Shown here: piece after piece, positions 1 to 7,594 of the stretch | How the letters are laid out: every line of letters starts with the position of its first letter | Position numbering within the stretch: the first letter of the stretch is position 1 | Assembly (NCBI GenBank): GCA_947576945.1 | Contig: CANPTH010000028.1 | Coordinates: 1-53,860 of the forward strand | Source: an uncultured Lachnospiraceae bacterium | GTDB lineage: Bacteria; Bacillota; Clostridia; Lachnospirales; Lachnospiraceae | Length of the DNA stretch: 53,860 bases | Direction: 5' to 3' | Translations under genes and position numbers: made by a program | Notes under the pieces: model-generated | The model's input: only the letters and a program-made list of their open reading frames with translations | Database searches by the model: none | What the model was told of the DNA's origin: nothing

Positions 1-277
1 TTAGGCAGGGTTCATAATGGACTGCTGCCTTTTGTTTTTGTTCTAAATATCATGCGGTGGGGGTTTTATAGGGAAACGCCGCATAGGGGTAGTTAGCGCC
101 TTTTTCTGCCGGACATTTTCAAAAAGGCTTAGTCCTGCTGCCATTCTGAAATATTTTTGAAATATGCAAAAAGGCGGTTTTGTGATAAAATAAAAGAGAA
201 GTCATTGCTTTTGTGGGCTGACTTCTCTTTATATCCTGCATCTACTCAAATTATAGCAAAGGGGTAGGTGCATTGCA
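1..277. other. Non-coding stretch before the sigma-like gene
   Basis: No convincing gene is seen. The stretch is AT-rich and holds a 12-bp hairpin at 193-230. It may be the 3' part of an integrated element that lies mostly outside the window, because the next gene is a sigma-like gene of a kind often carried by such elements (inference). Confidence 0.4.
193..235. terminator. Intrinsic terminator, probably bidirectional
   Basis: A perfect 12-bp stem, AAAGAGAAGTCA (193-204) with TGACTTCTCTTT (219-230), is followed by a T-rich stretch on the plus strand and preceded by an A-run that would serve the minus strand. It probably ends a gene located left of the window. Confidence 0.6.
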
Positions 278-1209
278 ATGACGAATGAGCAAATTGTTTC
301 TGAAATTAGGAACGGTTATTCTGTAACGGATTATATGCAATTACTGTATGAAAGCAATCTGCCATTGATTAAGAAATTCATAAAACCATATGCCGCCTAT
401 GAGCCTATGGAGGACTTAGTGCAGGAATCCTATTTTGGATTGTGGGAAGCGGTACAGCATTATGAAACGTCTGCAAATGTGCGGTTTATGACTTATGCGG
501 AATACTGGATAAGGCAGTCAGTACAGCGGTATCTTGAAAAATGCGGCTCTACGGTGCGAATACCGAGCCACACAAGGCAGAAAATAGCACGTTACAAGAA
601 AACCGTACAGGAGTTGGAGCAGGATTCAGGCAGAGTGCCAACAGACAATGAGATAGCTGATAAAATGCGTGTATCTGTAGGACTGCTGCCGAAATTGAAG
701 ATACAGATGCAGGGGTAGCCAGTTTAGACACCCCTTTAGCAGATGGTAACAATTTGACATTTGCTGATACCATACAAGACGATTTTAGCCTTGAAGATGA
801 AACAATAAATAAAATGTATGCCGAACACTCTAAAAGCCAATTATGGGGCATTGTTGAGCGTTTTACAAGCGATAAAGAGAACAGCATAATAAAAGAGATA
901 TTCATAAATAATCGGACAATGGCAGCAGTAGTCAGAGAACAGGGCGTAACCATAAACAGAATACGCCAGATAAAGGAAAAAGGACTGCGGCGGTTACGGA
1001 CAGGCAAGGCAAAGCGTGAATTATTAAAAAAATTTGATATTGTGGAAGCCGGGGCATACAGAAACAGTATGAATAAATTCAATGAGCATGGGTTTACTTC
1101 TACGGTGGAGTATATCGCTTTACGCAGGGCAGAATTACAGGCAGAGTATGAAAAGCACAAAAGACAGGTAGAAATTATGCTTGAAAAGGGAAAAAGGAAG
1201 TGTCTGTAA
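278..1209 (+). pseudogene. Frameshifted sigma-70-like RNA polymerase sigma factor
   Basis: The 5' part (278-718) encodes region-2-like sequence around residues 46-86, with aromatic and basic residues typical of promoter melting (FMTYAEYWIRQSVQ), then a region-3-like segment. That frame stops at 716-718. The following frame (from about 682 to 1209) continues the same protein: it reads TAAEIEDTDAGVASLDTP across the stop and then carries a region-4-like helix-turn-helix (about 913-1005). Restoring one base near 678-681 (GG to GGN) would give a single protein of about 310 aa. Sigma factors of this size are common on conjugative elements (family knowledge). It is either a real 1-nt deletion or a sequencing error. 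The upstream AAAGGGG lies 12-18 bases before the ATG. Confidence 0.75.
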
Positions 1210-1350
1210 GTGTTCAAAAATGGATATAAATTGAAGATAGTAATAAACGGATAATAGACAAAATCTTTGTAAACACTGTAAAATCAAGGCTGGCAGTTTC
1301 GATCGAGGAAGCGGCTAAGGCTGGGAAGTTCTAAGAAATAGTGTAAATAT

Positions 1351-1396
1351 AAGGGTTTCCGTTGCTGTGGATTGTCAGCGGAAGCCCTTAATTTTG
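1351..1396 (+). terminator. Intrinsic terminator after the sigma-like pseudogene
   Basis: Arms AAGGGTTTCCGTTG (1351-1364) and CAGCGGAAGCCCTT (1376-1389) pair over 14 bp with two G-U pairs and are followed by AATTTTG. It sits about 140 bases after the stop codon. Confidence 0.7.
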
Positions 1397-1453
1397 CCAC
1401 GCAGCACACAAGTAACACACATGAGGCAGCACACAGATTAAGGACATAAGAAA

Positions 1454-1492
1454 AGACCGTTACTCAAAGCCGGAGAGCAGCGGTCTGATTTT
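1454..1492 (+). terminator. Weak terminator-like hairpin
   Basis: AGACCG (1454-1459) pairs with CGGTCT (1481-1486), followed by GATTTTG. The loop is long (21 nt) and the stem short, so this is tentative. Confidence 0.3.
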
Positions 1493-1552
1493 GTACCTGT
1501 GTTGGGGATATTGGTATGATGTTAGAACAGCACGAAAATAAATAAGCCTGCT

Positions 1553-1795
1553 TTATCTGGAGCCTTCCATCATATAGTCCAGAAGGATCTTCATATCTTC
1601 AGGTTCGGAAACGATTAGTTCCATTTCGTTGATAAAAGTGTTATCTGTGAAAAGCTGGCTGATCGCGATGTACTTGGTTAATTCTGACTTCAGATTTAAC
1701 CGGTCGCCCTGTTTGGAGATCAGCTCGACATTTCCTTTGCACTGCCTGATCACATCCAGAAATTTCTCAGGATTTTCAATATTAAAAATTTTCAT
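1553..1795 (-). CDS. Small orphan protein, 80 aa
   Basis: Function is unknown. The ATG at 1795 is chosen because AAGGAGG lies 7 bases upstream; the longer frame from 1825 would add 10 residues and bury this ribosome binding site. The protein is soluble, mixed alpha/beta in appearance, with no Cys motif, signal peptide or membrane segment. It begins MKIFNIENPEKFL and ends in a Met- and acid-rich helix. Small proteins of similar appearance are widespread in Lachnospiraceae and are sometimes mis-named polya polymerase (from memory, not checked). An 8-bp inverted repeat at 1857-1888 lies in its upstream region. Confidence 0.7.
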   Translation of the reverse strand: MKIFNIENPEKFLDVIRQCKGNVELISKQGDRLNLKSELTKYIAISQLFTDNTFINEMELIVSEPEDMKILLDYMMEGSR

Positions 1796-1856
1796 ACGCA
1801 TGCCTCCTTGCCGTGTCGTTGGCATTTCCTACTAACTCTTTTTCTGTTTACGGGCC

Positions 1857-1888
1857 TATTGTAGCAAGTTATTTTCGCGTCTACAATA
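1857..1888. promoter_or_regulatory. 8-bp inverted repeat upstream of the small orphan gene
   Basis: TATTGTAG (1857-1864) and CTACAATA (1881-1888) are perfect complements separated by 16 bases. They lie about 60-95 bases upstream of the minus-strand start at 1795, in a position compatible with an operator. No regulator can be assigned. Confidence 0.3.
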
Positions 1889-1965
1889 CCAGATATAAAC
1901 AATATAAAAGTGCTTTTCAGAAAAAATGTATATGAAATCCACAATTTGTCAGAACGTTATCTGCG

Positions 1966-2391
1966 CTATTCCAATAAAGCATAATTCATTTCGTACAAAA
2001 GTTCATTGGTATCTGTAAGGGTCAGCCTGTGCTGCAGCCCGTAGAAAATAATACTGTCCCGTTCAAGCCGGACATAAAGAGGCGCATAGCCGGTTGTTTT
2101 GAGGAGTTTCTGGGTTTCGTCAGCGGAGAGTGGTACGGCGAAGCAGAGTGCCAGGACTTTATTACGGGAAGGTTCTCTTTTTCCGGATAAAATATCATAT
2201 ACGTAACTGCGGTCTAAGCCGGAGCGGCGGATCAATTCACTTCTCTGCAGGGAATGGCTGCTCAGGATCTGACTTAGATATTCTGACAATGGAATCTGCC
2301 GGATCAGATCTTTGGAGGCGTTTTCCTTAAAAGAAGATGGAGAGGAAGTGCTTTTTAACAGTTCCAGTAATTCGCCGGTGGATTTTTTCAT
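1966..2391 (-). CDS. XRE-family helix-turn-helix regulator divergent from a Ser/Thr kinase
   Basis: The protein is 141 aa, starting MKKSTGELLELLK. That start is preferred over the upstream in-frame ATG at 2406 because GAGG lies about 9 bases before it. A Cro/C1-type helix-turn-helix covers about residues 40-95 (LSEYLSQIL through IRRSGLDRSYVYDILSGKREPSRNKVL, with the turn near RSGLDRSY). The C-terminal part (ETQKLLKTTGYAPLY and following) is typical of a family often found next to Ser/Thr kinase genes in gut Clostridia (family knowledge). It is transcribed away from the kinase at 2483; a palindrome at 2427-2443 lies between them, so joint control is likely (inference). Confidence 0.8.
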   Translation of the reverse strand: MKKSTGELLELLKSTSSPSSFKENASKDLIRQIPLSEYLSQILSSHSLQRSELIRRSGLDRSYVYDILSGKREPSRNKVLALCFAVPLSADETQKLLKTTGYAPLYVRLERDSIIFYGLQHRLTLTDTNELLYEMNYALLE

Positions 2392-2426
2392 TACATTGAC
2401 CCTCATTTGTGGTATATTTGAGATAG

Positions 2427-2443
2427 CAGACTGATACAGTCTG
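2427..2443. promoter_or_regulatory. Candidate operator between XRE gene and kinase
   Basis: CAGACTG and CAGTCTG form a perfect 7-bp inverted repeat with the 3-base spacer ATA. It sits in the divergent intergenic region 36 bases from the XRE start and 40 from the kinase start, as expected for autoregulation by the XRE protein (inference). Confidence 0.5.
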
Positions 2444-2482
2444 AATACTTATCTTATTATAGGTAATATGGGAGAATTGTCA

Positions 2483-3721
2483 ATGCCGGATAAAACAAAC
2501 AGAAAAATGCAGTATCTTGAGGAGAGCTTTGAAACACTGACTTGTCTTGGGGATGGGAGTGACAAAGAGGTGTTTCTTGTGAAGAGAAAAGACAGTGGAA
2601 AAATATATGTGAAAAAGTATGTCAGCTCTGAGGCGGCGGAAGTCTGCAGCAGGCTGGAAGGTGTGGTCAACAGGAACATGGTCCGTATTCATGCTGTCGC
2701 TCAGGATGAGAAGCAAGGACTTGTGATTGAAGAGTTTATCAACGGGGTGACACTGGAGGAATACGGAGAAAACAGAGGAATTCTGTCCGAGGAGCGGGTG
2801 TGCGATATTGTCAGCGAAATTTGCAATGCTCTGTTTGAGATTCACAACAGAGGCATCGTGCACAGAGACATTAAACCAGCAAATGTAATGGTGTCTAATG
2901 ACGGTGTTATAAAGCTGATTGATTTTGGAATTGCCAGAAGTATGAAAGCGGGAAAGCGTCAGGACACGGAAATCCTTGGAACAGCCGGATATGCGGCGCC
3001 GGAGCAGTTTGGCTACAGGCAGACAGATGCCATGGCGGATGTCTATGCTGTAGGCGTGTTGATGAATAAGCTGTTGACAGGAGAATTGCCGACACAGCAT
3101 CTTTACGGCGGACCTGCCTTGCAGAAGGTTATCAGACAGTGTATAGAGATGGATGCAGAAAATCGTTTTCAGACGATACAGGAGTTAAAGAGTACTCTGG
3201 AGGAGTTTTTAGCGCGAAAGAGCGGGCTGCCAGAAAGACAGGCTCATGTGGGGGTTACTCTGGGGCAGGTGGATTCGGTCAGGAAAATTCTTCCACAGAT
3301 TCCGCTATACAAAGATGTGGTACCGAAAGAAGGTGACGGAAGGAAAGCGCGTAAGAATCAAGGCTGTGTCATAAGAGGAATTCCAGGTTTTCGAACGGGT
3401 GTTCTATGGAAGAACGTTGTTGCGACGATTGGATATGCTTTTATGATACTGTGTACTGTGATACCTATGCAGGAATATACATCTTCCGTCGAAGTGTTTA
3501 TGTTGGAGGCATTATCCCAGTTTTTATGTATCTGGGCGGCTACGCTTGTCCTGTTTAACGTGGCAGATTGGGATAGAAAGTTCTTTTTAACATGCAGGTT
3601 TCCAAAGGCGGTTACGCTGGTGTTTCGGATTCTGCTGTGGATTTTTATTTTTAATATGGGAATTGTGATAGAAAATCATGTAAAATACGATATATTGGGA
3701 ATGGTCAGGCCTCAGAAGTAA
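2483..3721 (+). CDS. Membrane-anchored Hanks-type Ser/Thr protein kinase
   Basis: The protein is 412 aa from the ATG at 2483, which has GGAGA 7 bases upstream; an in-frame ATG at 2468 contains that binding site. Kinase motifs appear in order: glycine-rich loop LGDGSDKEVFLVK (degenerate), lysine in YVKKY, catalytic IVHRDIKPANV, metal-binding LIDFGIAR, then GTAGYAAPEQF and the DVYAVGVLM segment. The kinase domain ends near residue 250. After a basic linker come about three hydrophobic segments near the C-terminus. There are no PASTA repeats, so it is not a PrkC/PknB-type cell-wall kinase. The kinase faces the cytoplasm with a C-terminal membrane anchor. Substrates are unknown; the neighbouring XRE protein is a candidate regulator. 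Confidence 0.85.
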   Translation: MPDKTNRKMQYLEESFETLTCLGDGSDKEVFLVKRKDSGKIYVKKYVSSEAAEVCSRLEGVVNRNMVRIHAVAQDEKQGLVIEEFINGVTLEEYGENRGILSEERVCDIVSEICNALFEIHNRGIVHRDIKPANVMVSNDGVIKLIDFGIARSMKAGKRQDTEILGTAGYAAPEQFGYRQTDAMADVYAVGVLMNKLLTGELPTQHLYGGPALQKVIRQCIEMDAENRFQTIQELKSTLEEFLARKSGLPERQAHVGVTLGQVDSVRKILPQIPLYKDVVPKEGDGRKARKNQGCVIRGIPGFRTGVLWKNVVATIGYAFMILCTVIPMQEYTSSVEVFMLEALSQFLCIWAATLVLFNVADWDRKFFLTCRFPKAVTLVFRILLWIFIFNMGIVIENHVKYDILGMVRPQK

Positions 3722-3758
3722 TTTCGGCAGATCTGTCGGCTCACAGCCGACCAAATGC

Positions 3759-3815
3759 AAAATGACTTTATCTATAATATTACAAACAGTGATATTACGG
3801 ATAAGGTCATTTTTA
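3759..3815. terminator. Bidirectional terminator between kinase and XRE gene
   Basis: AAAATGACTTTATC (3759-3772) pairs with GATAAGGTCATTTT (3800-3813) over 14 bp with one G-U pair, and the stem continues through TAATAT/ATATTA. A-run and T-run flank it, so it can end both the kinase and the convergent XRE gene. A separate perfect hairpin GTCGGCT-cac-AGCCGAC lies at 3735-3751. Confidence 0.75.
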
Positions 3816-3817
3816 TG

Positions 3818-4135
3818 TCAGTTATTTAAGACCGAACGGATTATGGACAGGATCAGGCTGCGTTCCTGTTCGTTGGCGGAATGCCATAGGGAGAACATCA
3901 TTTTATCCTGAACAGAATCTGTGACGGGAAGCGAATCTGCCAGCAGATAGTCAACCGTTACATGAAAACATTTTGCCAGGAGAATGAGTTTCTCCAGGGT
4001 CACGGAGCGTTCACCGCGCTCGATCAGGCCCACATAGGTAGTGGAAACATTAATATATTCTGCTACCTGCTCCTGCGTCATGCCACAGTGCAGGCGTTCC
4101 TCCCGTAAACGTTTTCCCAAAATTGTGCGATCCAT
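3818..4135 (-). CDS. XRE-family transcriptional regulator, 105 aa
   Basis: The N-terminal 65 residues form a typical Cro/C1 helix-turn-helix (GKRLREERLHCGMTQEQVAEY, then VSTTYVGLIERGERSVTLEKL), ending in the common VTVDYLLADSL segment. The last 40 residues are a helical tail. It is convergent with the kinase and shares its terminator. The long AT-rich region on its 5' side (4136-4647) holds a gene fragment and the promoter of the next gene. Its target is unknown. Confidence 0.8.
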   Translation of the reverse strand: MDRTILGKRLREERLHCGMTQEQVAEYINVSTTYVGLIERGERSVTLEKLILLAKCFHVTVDYLLADSLPVTDSVQDKMMFSLWHSANEQERSLILSIIRSVLNN

Positions 4136-4266
4136 AATGACTCCAATCCGTTCTTTATTCTTCTATTTTAACTGTAACCGCTTATAGAATTAACAAACTA
4201 TTAGTTATATAATATGTAACTATAGGTTGACAAAATGAATATTATAAATATAATTAGAAGAAGAGA

Positions 4267-4452
4267 GTGGCTTTATGTACAGAAAGAAAGTCACGCTCAG
4301 TTTATGAAAATCAACAGAAAAAGGATACAGTCAAAGAATATAAAATTGGAGAAACATGGACGGTAGACGGGCAGAGGAGTCTTACTGTAAATTCTGTAAA
4401 AGAAACTCCTTTGTTCACTGAGGGTAGCGAAATGAGATACAAAAAAATATGA
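4267..4452 (+). pseudogene. Fragment of a DUF4352-like or related lipoprotein domain
   Basis: The short frame contains KEYKIGETWTVDGQRSLTVNSVKET, here split for reading as KEYKIGETWTVDG and QRSLTVNSVKET. This resembles the first strands of DUF4352/DUF5067-type beta-sandwich domains in Gram-positive surface proteins (from memory). It lacks a signal peptide and stops after about 60 codons, so it looks like the remnant of a larger gene. The rest of 4136-4647 has no gene. Confidence 0.4.
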
Positions 4453-4600
4453 AGGAAAAACAAAAGAAGTACAGGAGAAACATCTGAGAAAGATATGTCT
4501 GTTACGATGAGAGACCGGGGCATATGTAATGCGGACAGGTTTATTGCAAACTCTCTTCTGTGATATGAAATTGTGTCACATAATGATAGGAAAAAAGCAG

Positions 4601-4628
4601 TATTGTGTGTTGAAATGAAGAGTATAAT
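4601..4628 (+). promoter_or_regulatory. Likely promoter of the zinc-ribbon DUF4352 gene
   Basis: A perfect -10 TATAAT at 4623-4628 lies 20 bases before the start at 4648. A possible -35 TATTGT is at 4601-4606 with 16-base spacing. The short leader includes the GGGGGAAG binding site. Confidence 0.5.
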
Positions 4629-4647
4629 ACGGATTGGGGGAAGATAT

Positions 4648-5637
4648 ATGTCAAGAGTATGTCCGGAATGCGGAAGAGAGTATTTTGGCCAGACGGCAAA
4701 ATGTATTCACTGTAATATACCGTTGGTTGAAAAGAGCGGCTCACCAACTGCACAACAGACAAGAGGAAAATCTGCTCAACAGACAAGGCAGACGGCGGCG
4801 CAGATTAATTATCAGAGGGTACAACAGGCGAGAGCGGAACCGGAGAGAAGAAGGCAGGAACAAGAGGAGCTCATCGAAGAAGTGCAAATAGAGCCGATTC
4901 CAATCAAAAATTCTACATTGGGGATTTTAGCACTGGTGTTTTCAGTCTTGGGATGCTTGTCTCTGGTTGGAATTGTGTTAGCTATAATTGATTTGTGCAG
5001 AAAAGATGGGATGAAAAAGACGTGTTCTGGTGTCGCACTGGGTATAGCATCAGCATGGATTGTACTGCTTGTTTTTTTCGGTATGATGTCTGATTCGAGT
5101 ACAAGTACAAGAAGTGAAATATCAAATCAAAGGAATACCACAACGCAGTCATCTGGAAAAGATACATTTGGGCTATTAGAAACAGCAGAAATGAATGACG
5201 TGCAGGTAAGGATGACGGATTATAAGGAAAGCTACGGTTCTGAATGGAATTCCCCGGATGACGGAAAAGTATTTGTCCTTGTAGAGTTTGAGATATCCAA
5301 TAATTCTGATTCAGAAGTGGCTGTGAGCAGTACTTTGAGTTTTGACGCTTACGTGGACGGATATTCAACAAACCTGTCGATTAGCGCGTTGATGGAAAAA
5401 GACGGCGAACAGTTGGACGGCAGCATAGCTCCGGGCATGAAAATGCTGGGATGTATAGGGTATGAAGTTCCTGAGGACTGGGAAAATATTGAAATTCATT
5501 TTTCAGATAATGTTTGGAGCAGTAATCAGTTTAAATTTCAAATTTCAAAAACAGATGCGTCAGCAGCGATATCAAAGCAGTTATCCACATATAAAGATTT
5601 TGACAGAATGGAGTTTTATCTGACAGGGAGAAAATAA
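4648..5637 (+). CDS. Zinc-ribbon membrane protein with DUF4352-like domain
   Basis: The protein is 329 aa from the ATG at 4648, which follows GGGGGAAG; the frame is open upstream to 4573 but lacks a binding site there. It starts with a four-Cys zinc ribbon (CPEC at residues 5-8, CIHC at about 17-20), followed by a Gln/Thr-rich linker and a run of charged residues. Two membrane segments follow (about 91-117 and 130-150). The C-terminal ~150 residues look like an extracellular DUF4352-type beta-sandwich (VFVLVEFEISNNSDSEV; FSDNVW). The gene is followed 85 bases later by another zinc-ribbon membrane protein, suggesting a functional pair. The function is unknown. Confidence 0.75.
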   Translation: MSRVCPECGREYFGQTAKCIHCNIPLVEKSGSPTAQQTRGKSAQQTRQTAAQINYQRVQQARAEPERRRQEQEELIEEVQIEPIPIKNSTLGILALVFSVLGCLSLVGIVLAIIDLCRKDGMKKTCSGVALGIASAWIVLLVFFGMMSDSSTSTRSEISNQRNTTTQSSGKDTFGLLETAEMNDVQVRMTDYKESYGSEWNSPDDGKVFVLVEFEISNNSDSEVAVSSTLSFDAYVDGYSTNLSISALMEKDGEQLDGSIAPGMKMLGCIGYEVPEDWENIEIHFSDNVWSSNQFKFQISKTDASAAISKQLSTYKDFDRMEFYLTGRK

Positions 5638-5722
5638 CCAACAATTATGTAAAATATCCAATCAGGCTATTTCTTTCATATGTGGCAGAATATCAATATC
5701 TTACAAAAGAGGGGGATTTATA

Positions 5723-6244
5723 ATGGCAAATGTAAAATGTCCAAAATGTCAGAACTTAATATCGGGAGTTCAATCAGGTCAATTAATAAAGTGCCCAAAA
5801 TGCGGTTACGCCATGAAAATGGCTGATTCGACCAGTGAGCAAACGTCTTCCGCAAATTCTTTTTCCGGGAATAGTAAGAAGAGAAAAACTGCGCCCCTGG
5901 CAACTTGGAAATTAGTTTCGGGTATATTGTCCATGATACTTTTTATCGTGGTTTCATTCCAGTCCTGCGCGGCAGGGGCTTATAATGCATTATCAAACAA
6001 TGGAGAGTCAAGCGGCAGCGGAGGAATTATTCTGGCTATATTAATGTTATCCGGAGGAATTGTATCGGTTGCTACAAGAAAGAGTGAAAGAAACGGTGGA
6101 AATATCGCGCTGATAGTTCTTTTTGGACTGGCTTCATTTTTCGGATTTGTTCTTGCAGGGAGTTTTACGGACTTGAATATATGGGCATTCTGGTGTTTGG
6201 TGAATGTTGTTCTTGCGATAGTGGCATTGGTAAAGAATAGGTGA
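5723..6244 (+). CDS. Zinc-ribbon multi-pass membrane protein, 173 aa
   Basis: A four-Cys ribbon sits at the N-terminus (CPKC at residues 6-9 and CPKCGYAM near 24), then a Ser/Thr/Gln-rich linker and about four hydrophobic segments. GAGGGGGA lies 8 bases before the ATG. The fold resembles many small uncharacterised Firmicutes proteins with zinc ribbon plus transmembrane helices. Same strand and style as the preceding DUF4352 gene; base composition is AT-rich like the rest of 1.5-6.6 kb. Confidence 0.7.
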   Translation: MANVKCPKCQNLISGVQSGQLIKCPKCGYAMKMADSTSEQTSSANSFSGNSKKRKTAPLATWKLVSGILSMILFIVVSFQSCAAGAYNALSNNGESSGSGGIILAILMLSGGIVSVATRKSERNGGNIALIVLFGLASFFGFVLAGSFTDLNIWAFWCLVNVVLAIVALVKNR

Positions 6245-6385
6245 TATTGCATTAAAAAATAACTATTTCGTATAGATTTATGAAGGAGATTTAAATAAAT
6301 AGTGCAGCTTTTGTATGTAATTAGCACTGAAAATGCCATTTTTCCATAAGCCGACAGGTGCATGATCGGATATTGGTTGTCAGCA

Positions 6386-6450
6386 AGACAGGTTTCTATG
6401 AAATGTCCTGTCTGCAGCAGATGATTTCTGCCGCAGACAGGATGTTTTTG
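6386..6450 (+). terminator. Terminator hairpin with an overlapping alternative hairpin
   Basis: CCTGTCTGCAGCAG (6407-6420) pairs with CTGCCGCAGACAGG (6428-6441) with one mismatch, followed by ATGTTTTTG: a strong terminator. Upstream AGACAGG (6386-6392) can instead pair with CCTGTCT (6407-6413), which would break the terminator. This is the geometry of an attenuator, but no ligand-binding fold or leader peptide was recognised. It may simply end the zinc-ribbon operon. Confidence 0.5.
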
Positions 6451-6558
6451 TCTGGGAATGATTTTACCTGTATCTCACTTTTATGGTATCTGTTTCAAAC
6501 TGCAAAGGCATATTTGTATAGTGCGATGGGCATAGATTTATTTGGACAAGATATATAG

Positions 6559-6588
6559 TTGAATGTTTTTGGAGCAATATGTTATACT
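6559..6588 (+). promoter_or_regulatory. Promoter upstream of the HD-domain gene
   Basis: -35 TTGAAT (6559-6564) and -10 TATACT (6583-6588) with an 18-base spacer. The next plus-strand gene is the HD-domain gene at 6839, so the leader would be about 245 bases. Confidence 0.5.
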
Positions 6589-6838
6589 GGAGAAGTGTTT
6601 TGAGGAAAATTTTTGATTGAGGTCATAAAGAGGAATCTCCATATGCTTATCAGATATTTGTACCCACAGTGAACAATTTTGATTATCGCAGATTTGAACA
6701 CAGCATACTTAACGGAGAAACTATGAAGCAAAATACTGAAGACAATTCAGCAGGTCGTGTTCGAGAAAGAGACTACCAGGCAACAGGCAGTCCATCCCGG
6801 AAACATACAAAAAGACACAAAAATGGAGGAAAACGATC

Positions 6839-7426
6839 ATGTACCCGACTCGACAGGAAGCAGAAGCATTATTGGCAGACGCCGCGCGCTGTAATCCCGG
6901 CCCATGGGAGGCGCACAGCCGTGTGACGGCCTGGTGTGCGGAGAAGATTGCGCAAGCGTGTCCGGGAATGGATGCGGAGAAAGCCTGGGTGCTGGGATTG
7001 CTGCATGACATCGGCAGGAAGTTCGGGGTGAAGCATTTAGGGCATGTCTATGACGGGTGGCGGTATATGATGCAGTCAGGATATGATGAAGCGGCCAGAA
7101 TCTGTCTGACGCATTCTTTCAACGAGGGGAAGCTGGAGAGTTATATCGGGAAATTCGATATCATGGAGGAAGAAACGAAGGAGCTCCGTCAGGCGCTTGC
7201 ACAGACGTCTTTTGACGATTATGACAGGCTGATCCAGCTGTGCGATTCTCTTGCCGGTGCGGAAGGCGTGGTGAATATAGAAGACAGGATGAACGATGTT
7301 AAGAGAAGATATGGCCGGTTTCCGCAGTCAAAGTGGGATAAGAATCTGGAATTGAAGGCTTTTTTTGAACAGATGGCCGGCGAAGATATTTATAATGTAG
7401 TGGGTGGAATCGGGGCAGGTATTTGA
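6839..7426 (+). CDS. HD-domain phosphohydrolase-like protein
   Basis: The protein is 195 aa with GGAGG 11 bases before the ATG. It has the metal-binding His/HD arrangement of HD-domain hydrolases: H26 (WEAHSRVT), H56-D57 in GLLHDIGR, further His in the HLGHV stretch, and a conserved Asp in DDYDRLIQLCDSLAG. The length matches small single-domain HD proteins that act on phosphate esters or nucleotides. The substrate cannot be predicted. The next gene is 168 bases away. Confidence 0.8.
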   Translation: MYPTRQEAEALLADAARCNPGPWEAHSRVTAWCAEKIAQACPGMDAEKAWVLGLLHDIGRKFGVKHLGHVYDGWRYMMQSGYDEAARICLTHSFNEGKLESYIGKFDIMEEETKELRQALAQTSFDDYDRLIQLCDSLAGAEGVVNIEDRMNDVKRRYGRFPQSKWDKNLELKAFFEQMAGEDIYNVVGGIGAGI

Positions 7427-7594
7427 GGAAGCATGGAATGTCAAGGAGCCCCTTTTTGATGAGCGGAAGAAGGAAATAATATGCCGGAGAAGAAGACAAA
7501 GCGTTTTAGACTAATAGGATAGAAGCATAAGCAGTTTGAGCAAATAATACATAAGTATGCAGAATAAAAGACACAGCAGAAGGGAGAAACTAAA

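Larger units (their letters stand above)
1210..1552. other. Intergenic region with two terminator-like hairpins
   Basis: No gene of usable length is seen. It contains a strong hairpin at 1351-1396 and a weaker one near 1454-1492. The segment 1380-1440 repeats the word GCAGCACACA/AACACACA but forms no clear array. The right border of an integrated element could lie here, but no repeat proving an attachment site was found. Confidence 0.4.
6245..6838. other. Intergenic region with hairpins and a promoter
   Basis: No credible gene is seen; frames 6358-6558 and 6669-6926 lack binding sites and family features. It holds two overlapping hairpins (6386-6441), a promoter at 6559-6588, and a roughly 250-base leader for the HD-domain gene. 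Composition shifts from AT-rich to the ~50% G+C of the rest around 6.8 kb. Confidence 0.5.

Noticed and set aside
549..1217. 222-codon minus-strand frame
   Set aside because: It is the shadow of the sigma-like pseudogene on the other strand.
6358..6558. Plus-strand frame of 66 codons
   Set aside because: It runs through the terminator hairpin and has no binding site.
6669..6926. Plus-strand frame of 85 codons before the HD-domain gene
   Set aside because: Overlaps the better-supported HD gene, has no good binding site and a shadow-like composition.
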